From CAZZKE01 sp964655005 (lineage in GTDB: Bacteria; Pseudomonadota; Alphaproteobacteria; Rhodospirillales; JABHCV01), in the NCBI GenBank assembly GCA_964655005.1, contig CAZZKE010000059.1, forward strand, positions 1 to 19,328: 19,328 nt of DNA. The letters are read 5' to 3'. Both the position numbers and the translations under genes were made by a program. Shown here piece after piece: positions 16,517 through 19,328 of this stretch (positions are counted from its first letter, which is position 1; each line of letters begins with the position of its first letter). Below the pieces are notes generated by a model that was given only the letters and a program-made list of their open reading frames with translations, searched no databases and was not told the origin of the DNA.

Positions 16517-16524
16517 TTCCCCCC

Positions 16525-18972
16525 ATGTCGAAACAAATTCCCAACCAGGCCAGGGTTGTTATCATCGGTGGCGGGGTCGTCGGTTGCTCGCTGGCTTATC
16601 ATCTGACCAAGCTGGGCTGGCGCGATGTCGTTTTGCTGGAACGCAAGCAGCTGACTTCGGGCACCACCTGGCATGCCGCCGGGCTGGTCGGGCAACTGCG
16701 TGCGACTCGCAACATGACCCGCCTGGCCCAGTACACCACCACCCTTTTCGATACCCTGGAACAGGAAACCGGACAGGCCACCGGCTTTTCCCAGCGCGGC
16801 TCGCTAGCCCTGGCGACAAGCGGGGAACGCTTCGAAGAACTCAGGCGCGGCGCTTCCATGGCGCGCTGTTTCGGGTTGGAGGTCGAGGTTATTTCGGCCG
16901 CCGAGGCGCAGGCCATGTGGCCGCTGATTAACATCGACGACGTGGTTGGCGCGGTTTTCCTGCCGAAAGACGGTCAGGTCAATCCCATCGATGTTACCCA
17001 GGCCCTGGCCAAGGGGGCCAGGAACGGCGGCGCCAGAATAATCGAAGGCGCCGGGGTCACGGGCATTCGCAGCCGTAACGGCGCGGTTACCGGCGTCGCC
17101 ACCGACCGGGGCGACATAGCCGCCGAATACGTCGTCAACTGCGCCGGAATGTGGGGCCGCGAAGTCGGTCGCATGGCCGGGGTCAACGTGCCGCTGCACG
17201 CGGCGGAACATTTCTACATTGTCACCGAACCGTTCGACGGCATGACGCCCGACCTGCCGGTTATGCGCGATCCCGACAACTGCGCCTATTTCAAGGAAGA
17301 CGCCGGAAAATTGCTGCTCGGCGCTTTCGAGCCGGTGGCCAAGCCGTGGGGCATGGACGGCATCCCGGAAGATTTCTCGTTCGGGCAACTGGCGGATGAT
17401 TTCGATCATTTCGAACCGGTCCTGGAAGCCGCCATGCGGCGTTTGCCGGCATTGCAGGACGCCGGCGTCCAGTTATTCTTCAACGGCCCGGAAAGCTTCA
17501 CCCCCGATGATCGCTATCTGTTGGGTCCGGCCCCCGAGCTTGAAAATTTCTTCGTCGCCGCCGGTTTTAACTCGGTCGGCATCCAGTCCTCCGGCGGCGC
17601 CGGCCGGGTGCTGGCGGACTGGATCGTCAATGGCCATCCGCCGATGGATTTGTGGGATGTGGATATCCGCCGCATGTTGCCGTTTCAGGGCAACGCCAAA
17701 TACCTGCACGACCGCACCGTCGAAGGCCTGGGCCTACTGTATGCCATGCACTGGCCGTTCCGCCAGTTTGAAACGGCCAGGCCGGTGCGCACGACGCCGT
17801 TCCACGATCGCCTGAAATCGGCCGGCGCCTGCTTTGGCGAGGCCGGCGGCTGGGAACGGCCCAACTGGTTCGCCCCCGATGGCGTCGCACCGGAATACCG
17901 CTATTCCTACGGGCGGCAAAACTGGTTTGAACACTCCGCCGCCGAACACATGGCGGTACGCGAGGCCGTCGGTTTGCTGGATCTATCGACCTTCGCCAAG
18001 TTTTTGTTGCAGGGCCGCGACGCCGAGCGGGTCCTGAACCGGGTTTGCGCCAACGACGTGGCGGTGGCCCCCGGACGCATCGTTTACAGCCAGTGGATGA
18101 ACGATCTGGGCGGGATTGAATCCGACCTGACGATCACCCGGCTGGCCGAAGACGTTTTCATGATCGTCACCGCTTTTTCGTCGCAGGTCCGCGATTTTCA
18201 CTGGCTGAACAGCCACATTCCAAACGATGCCCATGCCATCCTGACCGATGTTACTTCCGGCATGGCCTGTCTTGGCATCATGGGGCCGCGGGCGCGTGAC
18301 CTGCTGCAACCGCTGACCCCGGACGACCTTTCGAACGAGGCCTTTCCGTTCGCTACCAGCCGCCGGATCGAACTGGGCTACGGGCACGTCCGCGCCTCGC
18401 GTATCACCTATGTCGGAGAGCTGGGCTGGGAGCTTTATATCCCGGCGGAATTCGCCACCGGTATCTATGACACGATCATCGCCGCCGGCGCTGACACCGG
18501 CATCAGGCACACCGGCATGCACGCCATGAATTCGCTGCGCATGGAAAAAGCCTATCGCCACTGGGGCCACGACATTACCGATGAAGACACCCCCCTGGAA
18601 GCCGGTCTCGGCTTCGCCGTCGCCTGGGACAAGCCCGGCGGCTTTATGGGCCGCGAGGCCCTGTTACGGCAGCGCGAGGGCAGGGTGCGCCGGAAGCTGG
18701 TGCAGTTTGCCCTCGATGATGTGGATGTGCCGCTTTATCACAACGAGCCGATTTGGCGGGATGGTGAAATCGTCGGCTATATCACCTCTGGCATGTATGG
18801 CCACGCGCTCGGCAAGTCGCTCGGCATGGGTTATGTCGAGCGCGACGACGGGGTCGATGCCGAATACGTCAATTCGGGCCATTACGAAATCGAGGTGGCC
18901 TGCCGACGCATCCCGGCGACGGCGTCGCTGAAGCCATTTTACGATCCGAAAAGCGAGCGGGTAAGGCTCTGA
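16525..18972 (+). CDS. Dimethylglycine/sarcosine dehydrogenase-like flavoprotein (DAO + GcvT domains)
   Basis: This 815-aa protein has an N-terminal FAD-dependent DAO oxidase domain (about 10-370), a linking FAO_M-like region (about 375-430) and a C-terminal GcvT/aminomethyltransferase domain (about 430-800). The dinucleotide motif is GGGVVG at 15-20. His50 in SGTTWHAAGL matches the histidine that carries covalent FAD in dimethylglycine and sarcosine dehydrogenases. The GcvT part shows LGIMGPRARDLLQ, YVGELGWELYIP and AMNSLRMEKAYRHWGHD. The family removes N-methyl groups from amino acids oxidatively and passes the one-carbon unit to tetrahydrofolate. Length is near the usual 800-850. It follows gntR by 28 bp and probably forms an operon with it. 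The substrate is likely an N-methylated or secondary amine; dimethylglycine itself is not proven. A GC-rich stem lies between it and arfB. Confidence 0.93.
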   Translation: MSKQIPNQARVVIIGGGVVGCSLAYHLTKLGWRDVVLLERKQLTSGTTWHAAGLVGQLRATRNMTRLAQYTTTLFDTLEQETGQATGFSQRGSLALATSGERFEELRRGASMARCFGLEVEVISAAEAQAMWPLINIDDVVGAVFLPKDGQVNPIDVTQALAKGARNGGARIIEGAGVTGIRSRNGAVTGVATDRGDIAAEYVVNCAGMWGREVGRMAGVNVPLHAAEHFYIVTEPFDGMTPDLPVMRDPDNCAYFKEDAGKLLLGAFEPVAKPWGMDGIPEDFSFGQLADDFDHFEPVLEAAMRRLPALQDAGVQLFFNGPESFTPDDRYLLGPAPELENFFVAAGFNSVGIQSSGGAGRVLADWIVNGHPPMDLWDVDIRRMLPFQGNAKYLHDRTVEGLGLLYAMHWPFRQFETARPVRTTPFHDRLKSAGACFGEAGGWERPNWFAPDGVAPEYRYSYGRQNWFEHSAAEHMAVREAVGLLDLSTFAKFLLQGRDAERVLNRVCANDVAVAPGRIVYSQWMNDLGGIESDLTITRLAEDVFMIVTAFSSQVRDFHWLNSHIPNDAHAILTDVTSGMACLGIMGPRARDLLQPLTPDDLSNEAFPFATSRRIELGYGHVRASRITYVGELGWELYIPAEFATGIYDTIIAAGADTGIRHTGMHAMNSLRMEKAYRHWGHDITDEDTPLEAGLGFAVAWDKPGGFMGREALLRQREGRVRRKLVQFALDDVDVPLYHNEPIWRDGEIVGYITSGMYGHALGKSLGMGYVERDDGVDAEYVNSGHYEIEVACRRIPATASLKPFYDPKSERVRL

Positions 18973-18975
18973 CAT

Positions 18976-18995
18976 GCGGCAAATTGAACTGCCGC
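18976..18995. terminator. Possible bidirectional terminator stem between convergent genes
   Basis: GCGGCA (18976-18981) and TGCCGC (18990-18995) form a perfect 6-bp stem with an 8-nt loop, filling the gap between the flavoprotein stop and the arfB stop. No T-run is present, so strength is doubtful. Confidence 0.4.
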
Positions 18996-19328
18996 CTAGT
19001 CGTCCGCGCCGACGCGGCCACGGTTACGTTTGAGGGTCGACCGTTTCAGCTTTCCATCCAGACGCTTCTTCTTGGAAGCCCGGCTCGGGCGGGTCGGTCG
19101 TCGATGCCTGGGTGCGGCGGCGGCCTGCCGGATCAGGGCGATCAGGCGGGCTTGCGCATCGGCCCTGTTGCGTTCCTGGGTACGGAAACGGTTGGCGGTC
19201 AGGACAATGACGCCGTCCTTCGTCATACGGCGACCGGCCAGGGCTTTCAGACGCAGGAAAACGGCATTGTCCAGCGCCGGGCTGTGACGGGCGTCGAAAC
19301 GCAGTTGCACCGCGCTCGCGGTCTTGTT
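18996..19328 (-). CDS. arfB: Alternative ribosome-rescue factor ArfB (YaeJ), 5' end outside the window
   Basis: The frame is open to the window edge and reads NKTASAVQLRFDARHSPAL from the first visible codon, the sequence that directly follows the catalytic GGQ motif in ArfB and class I release factors. The visible 110 residues include TKDGVIVLTANRFRTQERNRADA and a basic, Lys/Arg-rich tail (RPTRPSRASKKKR) that enters the empty mRNA channel of stalled ribosomes. ArfB hydrolyses peptidyl-tRNA on ribosomes stalled without a stop codon. The usual length is about 140 aa, so roughly 30 N-terminal residues with GGQ lie to the right. It converges with the flavoprotein gene and has no apparent link to that pathway. 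Confidence 0.92.
   Translation of the reverse strand, partial: NKTASAVQLRFDARHSPALDNAVFLRLKALAGRRMTKDGVIVLTANRFRTQERNRADAQARLIALIRQAAAAPRHRRPTRPSRASKKKRLDGKLKRSTLKRNRGRVGADD

Noticed and set aside
13862..18972. A creatinine/N-methylhydantoin to sarcosine pathway
   Set aside because: HyuB and a sarcosine-dehydrogenase-like flavoprotein fit in part, but HyuA, N-carbamoylsarcosine amidase and creatininase/deaminase are absent. Kept only as one hypothesis.

Overview
The window looks like a chromosomal segment of a high-GC alphaproteobacterium, probably Rhodospirillales-like. I infer this from GC-rich codon use, strong AGGAGG-type ribosome binding sites and the gene families present. It holds 14 well-supported protein genes, one cut by the right edge, plus one or two small ORFs. 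I saw no rRNA, tRNA, insertion sequence, phage gene or CRISPR array. No gap between genes exceeds about 170 bases.

Left module (about 70-7170), amino-group catabolism. A class III omega-aminotransferase, alanine dehydrogenase (ald) and a MocR/TauR-type GntR-aminotransferase regulator lie on the minus strand. A second class III aminotransferase, of the beta-alanine:pyruvate type, and a CoA-acylating (methyl)malonate-semialdehyde dehydrogenase (mmsA) diverge on the plus strand. The transaminases would pass amino groups to pyruvate, Ald would regenerate pyruvate and release ammonium, and MmsA would convert malonate semialdehyde to acetyl-CoA.

Middle (7176-8910): a small single-pass membrane protein, a 47-codon ORF that abuts the next start codon, and a class III nucleotide cyclase with arginine where the purine-specifying lysine normally sits.

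Right module (8918-18972), the part most likely to be an undescribed system. A GntR/UTRA regulator and a large flavoprotein of the dimethylglycine/sarcosine dehydrogenase type (covalent-FAD DAO domain plus GcvT domain) read to the right. A hydantoinase-B-like protein without its usual HyuA partner, a VOC metalloprotein and a PaaK-like acyl-CoA ligase read to the left with ATGA overlaps, followed by a complete TRAP transporter (dctP, dctQ, dctM). A near-identical 20-bp palindrome (half-sites ATGRTATA / TATATCAT around 4 bp) occurs exactly twice as far as I found: once between the divergent gntR and hyuB genes, and once in front of dctP. This suggests that one regulator controls uptake, activation and oxidation of one unidentified carboxylate, possibly N-methylated.

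The window ends inside arfB, a ribosome-rescue peptidyl-tRNA hydrolase; its GGQ end lies outside.
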